DNA from: Methylophilaceae bacterium
Lineage (GTDB): Bacteria; Pseudomonadota; Gammaproteobacteria; Burkholderiales; Methylophilaceae
Reading direction: 5' to 3'
DNA: 64,000 nt
Assembly: GCA_013141125.1 (NCBI GenBank)
Contig: JABFRO010000001.1
Coordinates: 434,001-498,000, forward strand
The notes under the pieces are model-generated. The model saw nothing but the letters and a program-made list of their open reading frames with translations, was not told the origin of the DNA and did not search any database. This document shows positions 1-7,048 of the stretch, in pieces. The translations under genes and the position numbers were made by a program. The number at the start of each line of letters is the position of its first letter. Positions within the stretch are counted from its first letter, which is position 1.

Positions 1-191
1 TCCCCACTTGCTAGTGCGCGCACCTTGACATCTTCTTCATGCCCTTGAAACTCATCCAAAACAGCCTGTTGTAAAGATTGATATAGTGAAGGACAAAAAG
101 AAATATCCTGAAATCCTCTATCCATCCATTCTTTAATTTTTGGTTTGAACTCTTCCGGTATAAAATCGCAAAAAATTAACTCATCATTCAT
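1..191 (-). CDS. Partial hypothetical protein (C-terminus beyond window)
   Basis: An open frame starts at ATG 191 and stays open to the left edge, giving 63 codons. A Shine-Dalgarno-like AGAGG lies about 9 bases upstream. The visible N-terminus reads MNDELIFCDFIPEEFKPKIK and is rich in acidic and aromatic residues. I do not recognise the family. It follows the BRO-domain gene in the same direction and so probably belongs to the conjugative element. Confidence 0.45.
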   Translation of the reverse strand, partial: MNDELIFCDFIPEEFKPKIKEWMDRGFQDISFCPSLYQSLQQAVLDEFQGHEEDVKVRALASG

Positions 192-471
192 GCTTATGCA
201 CCTCTCAAAATCTATTAATACGTATCCACAACAACTTGAAGTTACCATTGAAGAATGGAATTGCGAATTATGTGTCACTATTCAAGCGCCAGAACACATG
301 GTAGGTCACAATGTTCTATATCCAATTCACAGTGGCGATACGCAATACATTACCTTTGAAACACTTTTGTTAAACGCTTGCTCTAATAACCAACTATCAA
401 AGACCGAAAAACTCTCATTACTCAAAACCCTTAAATCCAGCATAACCAAAATAGAAAAAGACATCATCTAA
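190..471 (+). CDS. Small hypothetical protein
   Basis: A plus-strand frame of about 93 codons begins at ATG 190 (a TTG at 145 would add 15 codons). It ends 13 bases before the convergent BRO gene. The composition looks protein-like, with a region around IEEWNCELCVTIQAPE and a lysine-rich C-terminus. No clear ribosome-binding site precedes either start, and the 5' end overlaps the start of the minus-strand gene at 191, so only one of the two may be expressed. Family not recognised. Confidence 0.35.
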   Translation: MLMHLSKSINTYPQQLEVTIEEWNCELCVTIQAPEHMVGHNVLYPIHSGDTQYITFETLLLNACSNNQLSKTEKLSLLKTLKSSITKIEKDII

Positions 472-483
472 TTACAATGCATC

Positions 484-1686
484 TCAATGCAATGTCACCA
501 ATTCACCATCCGCACTTACCCAATCCATCCCTGGTCTTAAATCCACGGATTCAGGAAAAGCTTGCAGAAATAAAGCCAACTCTTCACTGCTAATTTTAAA
601 CATTGAAGTTTTTGGCCCTGCATCCAAACGCATCTGCAACTCTATCAAACCCTGTTCCTGCAATTCTTTTGAATACTTATGTACAGTGGCACTGCATATG
701 GCATGATCCATCCCCTTACTAATCTCTCTTATCGTGGCCACCACCCATTTATCCAGTGCTTCCATGCGCAGTAACTGATAAATCAATGCTGCGCAACCCA
801 GCTTCTTATCCAGCGCATAAAATAGCCGTGCAAATAGGGCAGAATTCAACACGTATGGCCCTACTTGCTGATACTGTTTTCCACCAGGACTCTGTATTTG
901 TGGCAATGGCGCTGGTATTTGATAGCCACCTGTTCTGCGAATTGTTGGCAATACTTCCTCCATCACCCAGGACTCAAACTTTTCTGCTTCAGGTTTACGG
1001 GATTTCATGATTAGACGGTAGAGGTTGGGTTCATTGATAAAAGACATAACCTGCATTCCACCCGCAGTAAGGGTGTCACGTTTCGTTACACCCTTCAATC
1101 TACAATGATCATCCACAGTCTTACGTGAATTCACATACCCCAGCACAGCACAAACATCTTCCGCACAAAACCAGGCCACTCCATTGTCCATCTCAATACG
1201 TACCGGCAGATTATCAAAAGCCAATTGCATCTGACTTTTCGACGCTACCCCTACATCACGTTTCGTTACACCCTTCTCGCCAATGATAGGTTTGTCATGG
1301 TTCACATCAGATACCATGACGTGGTTTTCAACAGGCTTAATAGCCAAACTCGGCAACACTTCTATGGTGATCCAGCGCTTAAATCGTTTTGTTTTTGGTT
1401 TTCCATTCCCTAATATCAATGCGTACAGGCCGGAAGTGTTGATAAAAACCTTGCTTGTCTTGCCAACAAGCTTTCCATCCATTTTCAATTGCAGTCGATC
1501 CTCATCGTCCACCTGGTCATCCATGGTCTGTAGCACATGAACATAACCTAGTACCGCACACACATCGGCTGCATCAAACCATGGCATAGCATCACGCATC
1601 AGCACATTGACCTCCTGCCCTTCAAAATCAAGTTTTTTCAGAACAGGTTTAGTTTTATTGGATTTACTCATTACCGGCTTTACCAT
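484..1686 (-). CDS. Tandem BRO-N domain protein (antirepressor-like)
   Basis: A protein of about 400 residues with two copies of the BRO-N domain found in phage antirepressors and mobile elements. The first (about residues 20-115) contains WFDAADVCAVLGY and ends WITIEVLPSL. The second (about 150-255) contains WFCAEDVCAVLGY and ends WVMEEVLPTIR. A C-terminal segment looks like a winged helix. The start at 1686 (MVKPV) is chosen because GGGAG lies 8 bases upstream; an in-frame start 42 bases earlier lacks such a site. BRO proteins bind DNA and often control mobile-element expression. The heptapeptide KGVTKRD occurs twice and is encoded by an identical 21-bp DNA stretch (1076-1096 and 1256-1276). 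DNA binding is expected from the family; the target is unknown. Confidence 0.75.
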   Translation of the reverse strand: MVKPVMSKSNKTKPVLKKLDFEGQEVNVLMRDAMPWFDAADVCAVLGYVHVLQTMDDQVDDEDRLQLKMDGKLVGKTSKVFINTSGLYALILGNGKPKTKRFKRWITIEVLPSLAIKPVENHVMVSDVNHDKPIIGEKGVTKRDVGVASKSQMQLAFDNLPVRIEMDNGVAWFCAEDVCAVLGYVNSRKTVDDHCRLKGVTKRDTLTAGGMQVMSFINEPNLYRLIMKSRKPEAEKFESWVMEEVLPTIRRTGGYQIPAPLPQIQSPGGKQYQQVGPYVLNSALFARLFYALDKKLGCAALIYQLLRMEALDKWVVATIREISKGMDHAICSATVHKYSKELQEQGLIELQMRLDAGPKTSMFKISSEELALFLQAFPESVDLRPGMDWVSADGELVTLH

Positions 1687-1798
1687 TACAAACTCCCAAA
1701 TCAGTTTATTGAATATCCGCCTACCCAATCAACACTTCAGACAAATTAACCAACCCATCATCCCTTACCCTTAAAGGGCTTTTTGTCTATCCCAACTG

Positions 1799-1825
1799 TT
1801 GACAAATATTATTCCACCGTATAAA
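1799..1825 (+). promoter_or_regulatory. Possible sigma-70 promoter
   Basis: TTGACA at 1799-1804 and TATAAA at 1820-1825, separated by 15 bases (shorter than the ideal 17). It points to the small plus-strand frame at 1871 and lies in the divergent gap upstream of the BRO gene. Confidence 0.35.
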
Positions 1826-1870
1826 ACTCAATAACAATTACAATTTTCTTCATTACGCTTGGTGTTTCCT

Positions 1871-2047
1871 ATGTCAAATACACTTCAACTTGTAGCTGCT
1901 CAACTAACAGCTGCTCTCATTAATAAACCAGTTGGTACTGATTATAAAAAACCTAGTGATGCGGCTACTCTTTACTTTGAAGTGCTTTACGCTCTTCAAT
2001 TAGAGGTAAATAAGCCTCAAAATAATCTCTCACCACCATCGCCATGA
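1871..2047 (+). CDS. Possible small protein
   Basis: A 58-codon frame (MSNTLQLVAAQLTAALINKP at its start) preceded by a plausible promoter at 1799-1825. It overlaps the 3' end of the convergent gene at 1965-2231 by more than 80 bases, which weakens the case. No family recognised. Confidence 0.25.
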   Translation: MSNTLQLVAAQLTAALINKPVGTDYKKPSDAATLYFEVLYALQLEVNKPQNNLSPPSP

Positions 2048-2231
2048 CATTCTTAAAATGAATCTCTTGAAGACGCATGAACTGGATGTATGTCTCCGAA
2101 GATTCCCCTGCCTCATCATATAAACATCTATAACCCTGACTAAACGCCCCTCCCATCAAGTTAGTGGCTGCGACAAACAAGGTATCTTCTACATTTCCCC
2201 CTTCACTTCCTGCTGGCCCATTCCCGCTCAT
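1965..2231 (-). CDS. Hypothetical conjugative-element protein
   Basis: An 88-residue protein whose ATG overlaps the stop of the upstream PFL_4669-family gene (ATGA-type overlap), so the two are translationally coupled. It has a Gly/Ser-rich N-terminus, then a mostly helical body ending in EERKALQSKE. In related elements this place is taken by other short unknown genes; I cannot assign a family. Confidence 0.6.
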   Translation of the reverse strand: MSGNGPAGSEGGNVEDTLFVAATNLMGGAFSQGYRCLYDEAGESSETYIQFMRLQEIHFKNVMAMVVRDYFEAYLPLIEERKALQSKE

Positions 2232-3274
2232 AGCAACCCCCCTTCACTTCCTGCTGTGCCAGCCTCATGCTCACTTACTGCCCCCTGTGCCACCGCCAAT
2301 AACAGTTTCATTTCTGTCTCAGTCACATCACTACGCCGCTTGCTATGGCGCGGGGCGATCTCCCCGGTAAAGATTCCCGCTGGCACATCTCCAAAAATGG
2401 CGCGCGCCGCTTCCACACGCTTTCTACCTATATCACTGGCACTGGGCAAAAAGTCTGCACGGCATAAGCCACGCAGCTCTTCGCGTAGCAAGTATTTCTG
2501 ATAGGGCAAGGTTGATTCAAAAAGTGCCCGGATGGCCTTGGTGTGCTTACGAATTTCCTCATGACCTTCGGTATCGCTTAACCTGTTTTTCTGCACCAAG
2601 GTTTTAATCACGCGGGTGAAGTAGTCGAAATCCAGGGTGAGGTCTACGATCATGTAACCGTAAGGACTGCGGAAACCCAGCTCAACTTCCACTGGTGCAC
2701 GACTTTTTAATATGGAAACTCGTAGCCCACGCGATTGTTCTTTGGCAATGGCCTCTTCATGATGTTTTATCGCCACATTCATTTGCTGACGCAGCTCATC
2801 CATTTTTTCGTATACTTGTACCAACATCCAGTCGGCATAAGGATTATCGCTGGCGGATAGATTCCAAATTGAGCGCAGAATGGCGGCTACGCGCTTACCG
2901 CTGGTAATCCCGTAGCGCCCTGGACTTTCTTCACGGGCGCGTCCAATGAAGATGCGATAGGCTTCACGGGTGTGAATGTCCATTACATCATTTTCATCAG
3001 CCATCAACCCGCCTATACGCCGCAACGCAATCGCTTCATGATCCGGCACTATTTTGTCTGCGTGCTGACGTTGTTGCTCAACGGAAGCCCGTTTCTTAAG
3101 CTCTTCAAGACGATCAAGATAATCCATGAAACGGAAATAATTGGGATGCTTGTCGGATGGGTCTTCCGTTGAATTTATCAAATCAGCCAATAATTCTGCT
3201 TCCGCTGCCATATCATAGCCATCCGCAAAGGGTGAGTTTGCTGTTGTAAAGAACTTTACCTTCTTGGTTGCCAT
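2228..3274 (-). CDS. Integrating conjugative element protein, PFL_4669 family
   Basis: A 348-residue protein resembling the PFL_4669 family (TIGR03761) of integrative conjugative elements. Its function is unknown; it is always found near the element's partition and replication genes. The sequence is charged and soluble, with segments such as DIHTREAYRIFIGRARE and LDFDYFTRVIKTL and no signal peptide or membrane helix. The start at 3274 (MATKKVKFF) is preferred because CGGAG lies 5-9 bases upstream; the longer frame to 3313 lacks a site. The nine-copy palindromic array sits immediately upstream and may control this gene. Confidence 0.8.
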   Translation of the reverse strand: MATKKVKFFTTANSPFADGYDMAAEAELLADLINSTEDPSDKHPNYFRFMDYLDRLEELKKRASVEQQRQHADKIVPDHEAIALRRIGGLMADENDVMDIHTREAYRIFIGRAREESPGRYGITSGKRVAAILRSIWNLSASDNPYADWMLVQVYEKMDELRQQMNVAIKHHEEAIAKEQSRGLRVSILKSRAPVEVELGFRSPYGYMIVDLTLDFDYFTRVIKTLVQKNRLSDTEGHEEIRKHTKAIRALFESTLPYQKYLLREELRGLCRADFLPSASDIGRKRVEAARAIFGDVPAGIFTGEIAPRHSKRRSDVTETEMKLLLAVAQGAVSEHEAGTAGSEGGLL

Positions 3275-3330
3275 ACTTGTCTCCGTATTTATTTTGTTAC
3301 TGTTACACTTCACTCTGTTTCAGCTTTCAA

Positions 3331-3839
3331 TTTCTGTTTGCAGTGCAAACAGAAAATCACCTGACTTCACTGACTGTTTTCACTCTGTTTCAGCTTTCAA
3401 TTTCTGTTTGCAGTGCAAACAGAAAATCACACCTGACTTCACTCTGTTTTCAGCTTTCAATTTCTGTTTGCAGTGCAAACAGAAAATCACACCTGACTTC
3501 ACTCTGTTTCAGCTTTCAATTTCTGTTTGCAGTGCAAACAGAAAATCACACCTGACTTCACTCTGTTTCAGCTTTCAATTTCTGTTTGCAGTGCAAACAG
3601 AAAATCACACCTGACTTCACTCTGTTTCAGCTTTCAATTTCTGTTTGCAGTGCAAACAGAAAATCACACCTGACTTCACTCTGTTTCAGCTTTCAATTTC
3701 TGTTTGCAGTGCAAACAGAAAATCACACCTGACTTCACTCTGTTTCAGCTTTCAATTTCTGTTTGCAGTGCAAACAGAAAATCACACCTGACTTCACTCT
3801 GTTTCAGCTTTCAATTTCTGTTTGCAGTGCAAACAGGAA
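3331..3839. repeat. Nine-copy palindromic tandem array
   Basis: Nine near-identical units with centre-to-centre spacing of 70, 60, then 59 bases. Each contains a palindrome with 12-bp arms, TTTCTGTTTGCA and TGCAAACAGAAA, around a single G. The palindromes start at 3331, 3401, 3461, 3520, 3579, 3638, 3697, 3756 and 3815; the last has one change in its right arm. The sequence between palindromes is also conserved, so this is not a CRISPR array. It lies between a small HTH gene and the PFL_4669 gene, whose start is 57 bases from the first palindrome. The dyad symmetry suggests a dimeric DNA-binding protein; ParB, the HTH protein or an unknown regulator are candidates. Confidence 0.95.
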
Positions 3840-3869
3840 ATTACACCTGACATATTTGGTTACAGTCAC

Positions 3870-4106
3870 TCAATTACCCTCCCAAGGATCAATGCCAAGC
3901 AGTTCCTTGAAAGCTTGACGCACCACCTCATTTACTGGTCGCTGCCCTGATGCCATCATGTATATGCGCTCTCTGGGCAAGCCTGCACGTATTGCGACAT
4001 CTTTAAGCTTTACATTGTTGTACTGGCACAGTAAGTGAATGATGTCACTCAACTTCACGTTGCGTTGTTTCAAGAATGTATGGATTTCTTTGCTCTTCGT
4101 GTCCAT
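3870..4106 (-). CDS. Small helix-turn-helix protein
   Basis: A 78-residue protein. Residues about 15-60 look like a helix-turn-helix (LCQYNNVKLKDVAIRAGLPR, then RERIYMMASGQRPV). The start ATG at 4106 has GAAGTG upstream; a GTG three codons earlier is possible. It lies between the palindromic array and the long inverted-repeat element, which makes it a good candidate for binding one of them. This link is inference. Confidence 0.6.
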   Translation of the reverse strand: MDTKSKEIHTFLKQRNVKLSDIIHLLCQYNNVKLKDVAIRAGLPRERIYMMASGQRPVNEVVRQAFKELLGIDPWEGN

Positions 4107-4232
4107 TAAATACACTTCATGTTATTAAAAATTTCAAGTTTTATGCGGTGGGTCGCTTGCTCAGTGCAGTAGGTGTTTGCGTCTGCTTGGCGGTTAGGCT
4201 TCGCATTCCCAATGATTCATAACCGCGCCCTT

Positions 4233-4289
4233 AGTTACAGGCTATCCAGGTAGTTACAGGCTATCCAGGTAGTTACAGGCTATCCAGGT
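4233..4289. repeat. Triple 19-bp direct repeat
   Basis: AGTTACAGGCTATCCAGGT repeated three times without spacer (4233-4251, 4252-4270, 4271-4289). It is followed by AGTCTGTAAC, which pairs with the GTTACAG of the repeats. It lies inside the 285-bp inverted-repeat element. Confidence 0.95.
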
Positions 4290-4333
4290 AGTCTGTAACA
4301 CCCGACCTGCACAGTGTCGGGAACTGTGCGCTT

Positions 4334-4353
4334 CCTGGTGTTGCAACACCAGG
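4334..4353. repeat. Perfect 20-bp palindrome
   Basis: CCTGGTGTTGCAACACCAGG is its own reverse complement. It sits about 45 bases past the triple repeat inside the 285-bp element and could be a dimeric protein site or the tip of a cruciform. Confidence 0.9.
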
Positions 4354-4503
4354 CGTTGATTAGGCGTTTCTTAATCTTCATTGGCTTAGGCCAGAGCAAG
4401 CGACCCACCGCATAAAACTTTATTTAGTTACTGTTACCTTTAACTTCCTTTTAAAGGCTCTATGTGAAATTTCCGTTGTGTGATTTCTTTCATGTTTATC
4501 CTT

Positions 4504-5928
4504 TCATTTCCAGCCCAGTGATTGACGTAGGTTAGTCATTTGCATTCGGCGTTCCTGTTGTTTTTCAGGCGTGTTGATTGTGGTGGTGGTTGCGTCTGAT
4601 TTTGGCTTGCTTCTATCCGCCATGGTTTGCTGACGTAGCAAGCGCCTTGCCTGAATTTGATGTCCCACTTCAATCATCAGGATGTGATTGGCCTCCTTCT
4701 CGGCCAGGGTTCTCAAATAGCCCATGCGATTGAATTTAACGCTGCCTCTGGCCATTTGACCATTCCATTCATCGAGTACCAACTGGTGGCGAATGTGTTT
4801 GTATTGCGCTTTGCCAATCAATTTTTTAACCTCTTCAATCTCCGCTGGTAGCAGGTTGTCAGGGTAAATCAAAAATTCAAAATCCACCTCCTCCAAAACG
4901 TCACCTGTTTTCGGTGCTGGTTTCGGCGTAATGTCCGTATGGAGGTGGTGGTATGTAGTATTAACTTCCTTATAAGAGAGAGTTGTCGTTTCCGCAGAGC
5001 ATGTTTCGCGTTTTGGTGAAGTGTAGTTTTGCGCTTTGGTGAACTCTTGTTTTACGTTTTGGTGAACTGTTGTTTCGCGTTTTGGTGAACTGTTGAATGT
5101 CGGATTCCGACATCCTTGTTTGTTGGATTCCGACAAACTGTTGTACTTACTGGCTTCCAAGGCAATTTGTGCGGGTAAATCGCTTAGATTTATACGGGTT
5201 AACAGTCTGGATTTTGCGCGACTTTCACGCACTTCTTCAATCATGCCTGCTTTAATCAATTTCTCACGGGCATTCATAAGCGCATGACGACCGAAGTTTA
5301 ATTGCTGCAATGCCGGTGTGATTTCACTGAGAAACCAACCTGCCTCATCGGCTTCCTTGTGGCTAATGGATTTAAGAAGACGTGCAAATAATGTGGACAT
5401 ATAAAGACCCGCCAATGCGCTTTTGGCCATCCAGGCAAACGGCACATAAAACAGGATAGGTTTACCCAGCAGCGCCTTGATGACGCGATCCTCCCAAGAC
5501 CAGGCACGATAGGCCGTATTACTGAATTCACAAAGCAGAAATGCCAGCTTGTCCAAATCTACTCTGAACCAGAGCTTGGCAGGCATGCCTTGTCTGCGTT
5601 CATGCAGGATGCCTAATCCCACCAGAAGCTTTCTGGCTGATTCGATTTCTCTAACGGATAAGCCGGTATTTTTTGTCCAATCCGTGGCGGTTTTATAGAA
5701 CCATCCCTCTTTCCCACCTTTGCGTGTGGCTTGTTTTTCCATCACAACACGGGTCATGAACATGGCATGACCCAACATGAGCGCCGCCTTGGGTGAGCCA
5801 GTCAAGTCGGCCAGCCCCTTGTAATAGGCAACAAAATGCTTACCAAGCGCAATGACTAGCGCATTTGCAGACTGGCTGAGTGCCTGATCTGCAAAGGAGG
5901 TATCCTGATAAGCGAATTTATTTTGCAT
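4504..5928 (-). CDS. STY4528-like conjugative-island protein, replication-initiator-like
   Basis: A 474-residue protein like the STY4528 family found in SPI-7/PFGI-type elements. The N-terminal half has a winged-helix-like domain with the pattern EGWFYKTATDWTKNTGLS, then ARKLLVGLGILHERRQGMP and LWFRVDL, the layout of replication-initiator domains. A second DNA-binding-like segment follows at about 200-265, then a low-complexity linker and a helical C-terminal domain. The DNA of the linker holds four iteron-like repeats spaced 23 bases apart (5003-5089). The gene follows its shorter paralogue (5931-6470) by two bases. A role in initiating element replication is inference from the fold pattern and the internal repeats. 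Confidence 0.7.
   Translation of the reverse strand: MQNKFAYQDTSFADQALSQSANALVIALGKHFVAYYKGLADLTGSPKAALMLGHAMFMTRVVMEKQATRKGGKEGWFYKTATDWTKNTGLSVREIESARKLLVGLGILHERRQGMPAKLWFRVDLDKLAFLLCEFSNTAYRAWSWEDRVIKALLGKPILFYVPFAWMAKSALAGLYMSTLFARLLKSISHKEADEAGWFLSEITPALQQLNFGRHALMNAREKLIKAGMIEEVRESRAKSRLLTRINLSDLPAQIALEASKYNSLSESNKQGCRNPTFNSSPKRETTVHQNVKQEFTKAQNYTSPKRETCSAETTTLSYKEVNTTYHHLHTDITPKPAPKTGDVLEEVDFEFLIYPDNLLPAEIEEVKKLIGKAQYKHIRHQLVLDEWNGQMARGSVKFNRMGYLRTLAEKEANHILMIEVGHQIQARRLLRQQTMADRSKPKSDATTTTINTPEKQQERRMQMTNLRQSLGWK
5003..5089. repeat. Four iteron-like repeats inside a coding region
   Basis: Copies at 5003-5020, 5026-5043, 5049-5066 and 5072-5089 follow the pattern GTTTYRCGYTTTGGTGAA. 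The period is exactly 23, which is not a multiple of three, so neighbouring copies fall in different reading frames and the conservation is at the DNA level. A small palindrome, TGTCGGATTCCGACA, follows at about 5097-5111. Confidence 0.85.
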
Positions 5929-5930
5929 GG

Positions 5931-6470
5931 CTATTTTTTTATATTAACCTGTGCTTCTGAACTGTAAAACTGTTGGTGCAAGCCATCCCAGCGTGCATCC
6001 GACTGTTCCAACAACGCATCCAGCAACGCTTCCTTGCGTATTTTGAACCACAACATCGAAGGCATACCAAACCGGCGCTCAATCAGAATTTCCTTTTCCC
6101 GCAGAATTCTTCTGGCCGTTGTTTGTTCAAATCTGGTCAATCCGGTCTCGTTCTGCCATTCCTCTATGGTCTTTGTAAACCAGCCTTCAGCCTCTCTGGG
6201 AAGCTTTTCAGTGGTGTAGGTAGCATAGGATAGAAACAAGGCAGCTACGGCGCTATGCGTAATGCCTACAAAGGCTCGATTGAACACAATAGGCTCATCA
6301 AACATATCCAGTAGCAAATTAGGGGTGATGTACTGCTGTACCAGTTCATTCTGGTTTTGGTCATATTCAAACTGATCCTGACCTTCACCATGCGGAGTTT
6401 CTGGAGCGCAGCGATTTTCTGGAAGAACTATCTTTCGCCCTGATTTCTTTGCAGTCATTTTTGCATTCAT
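5931..6470 (-). CDS. Winged-helix protein, paralogue of the STY4528-like gene
   Basis: A 179-residue protein whose residues about 70-150 repeat the domain of the next gene: EGWFTKTIEEWQNETGLT, then ARRILREKEILIERRFGMP and LWFKI. It lacks the C-terminal extension of its neighbour. Its start overlaps the stop of the DUF2857 gene by four bases, so it belongs to the same operon. It may assist or antagonise the longer paralogue at DNA; this is inference. Confidence 0.65.
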   Translation of the reverse strand: MNAKMTAKKSGRKIVLPENRCAPETPHGEGQDQFEYDQNQNELVQQYITPNLLLDMFDEPIVFNRAFVGITHSAVAALFLSYATYTTEKLPREAEGWFTKTIEEWQNETGLTRFEQTTARRILREKEILIERRFGMPSMLWFKIRKEALLDALLEQSDARWDGLHQQFYSSEAQVNIKK

Positions 6471-7048
6471 GATGGCTTCCTTTTTGGCAGAACTTCCTCA
6501 AACTCATTAATAGTGGCATAGAGCATGTCTATTGAAACGTCATTAAATTGACCATGTAACAAGCGCAGTTTTTTGCGCAGGGTTTCAGCTTTGGTTAAGC
6601 AGGACACCTCCAGCGTGTACCAGTGTTGCTGAATTCCTTCACGCAACTTTTCATTGGGTAAAGTGGTGCGACCCGGTTTGCTTTCCTGCGATAACAATTT
6701 ACGATAGCTTTGAATGACATCTCCGTTCATACGGAACAAATCTCCCAGCATGGATTGTGTTGCGCCGTTTTGAATAAAATAAATCAGATCATCGTTTTCG
6801 TTATTTTGTCGTTGCAAGGTATCCAGCCCGCCCTTAATGCTTTCGTCAACAACTCTGAATGTCACTTCCGGGCATCCAATATGTACCAGACGCATCAGGC
6901 TAGCAATGTCCAATTGCCTTAACTGGTCGAGACATTCCGGGCTGTTGCCACTTTCAAGTAGGGTATGCAATTCACCTCGTTCAATTTTTTCAACCATGTG
7001 TAAAAGTAACGAGGCCTTTAAACCAGGATCGGTAACAATGAGTTTCAT
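6467..7048 (-). CDS. DUF2857 family conjugative-element protein
   Basis: A 193-residue protein matching the DUF2857 family, typically encoded after parB in PFGI-1/SPI-7-class elements. It is soluble and helical, with a middle part around QNGATQSMLGDLFRMNG that looks like a helix-turn-helix. Four-base overlaps with both neighbours show tight coupling. The function is unknown; membership rests on context and sequence feel. Confidence 0.65.
   Translation of the reverse strand: MKLIVTDPGLKASLLLHMVEKIERGELHTLLESGNSPECLDQLRQLDIASLMRLVHIGCPEVTFRVVDESIKGGLDTLQRQNNENDDLIYFIQNGATQSMLGDLFRMNGDVIQSYRKLLSQESKPGRTTLPNEKLREGIQQHWYTLEVSCLTKAETLRKKLRLLHGQFNDVSIDMLYATINEFEEVLPKRKPS

Larger units (their letters stand above)
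4136..4420. repeat. 285-bp element with perfect 27-bp terminal inverted repeats
   Basis: The arms at 4136-4162 and 4394-4420 are perfect reverse complements over 27 bases. Inside are three adjacent 19-bp direct repeats (4233-4289), a CCCGAC/GTCGGG stem and a perfect 20-bp palindrome (4334-4353). No open frame of note is present and no obvious target duplication flanks the arms. Transferred origin, replication origin, structured RNA and miniature mobile element are all possible. Confidence 0.9.

Noticed and set aside
3264-3614. Plus-strand repetitive open frames across the array
   Set aside because: They are produced by translating the tandem DNA repeats; they have no ribosome site, and the same peptide repeats in two frames.
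3331-3839. CRISPR array
   Set aside because: The sequence between palindromes is the same in every unit, so there are no unique spacers, and no cas genes are nearby.
4136-4420. Integron attC site, because GTTAGGC occurs inside
   Set aside because: The matching partner core and the usual attC layout are missing, and no integrase is seen.
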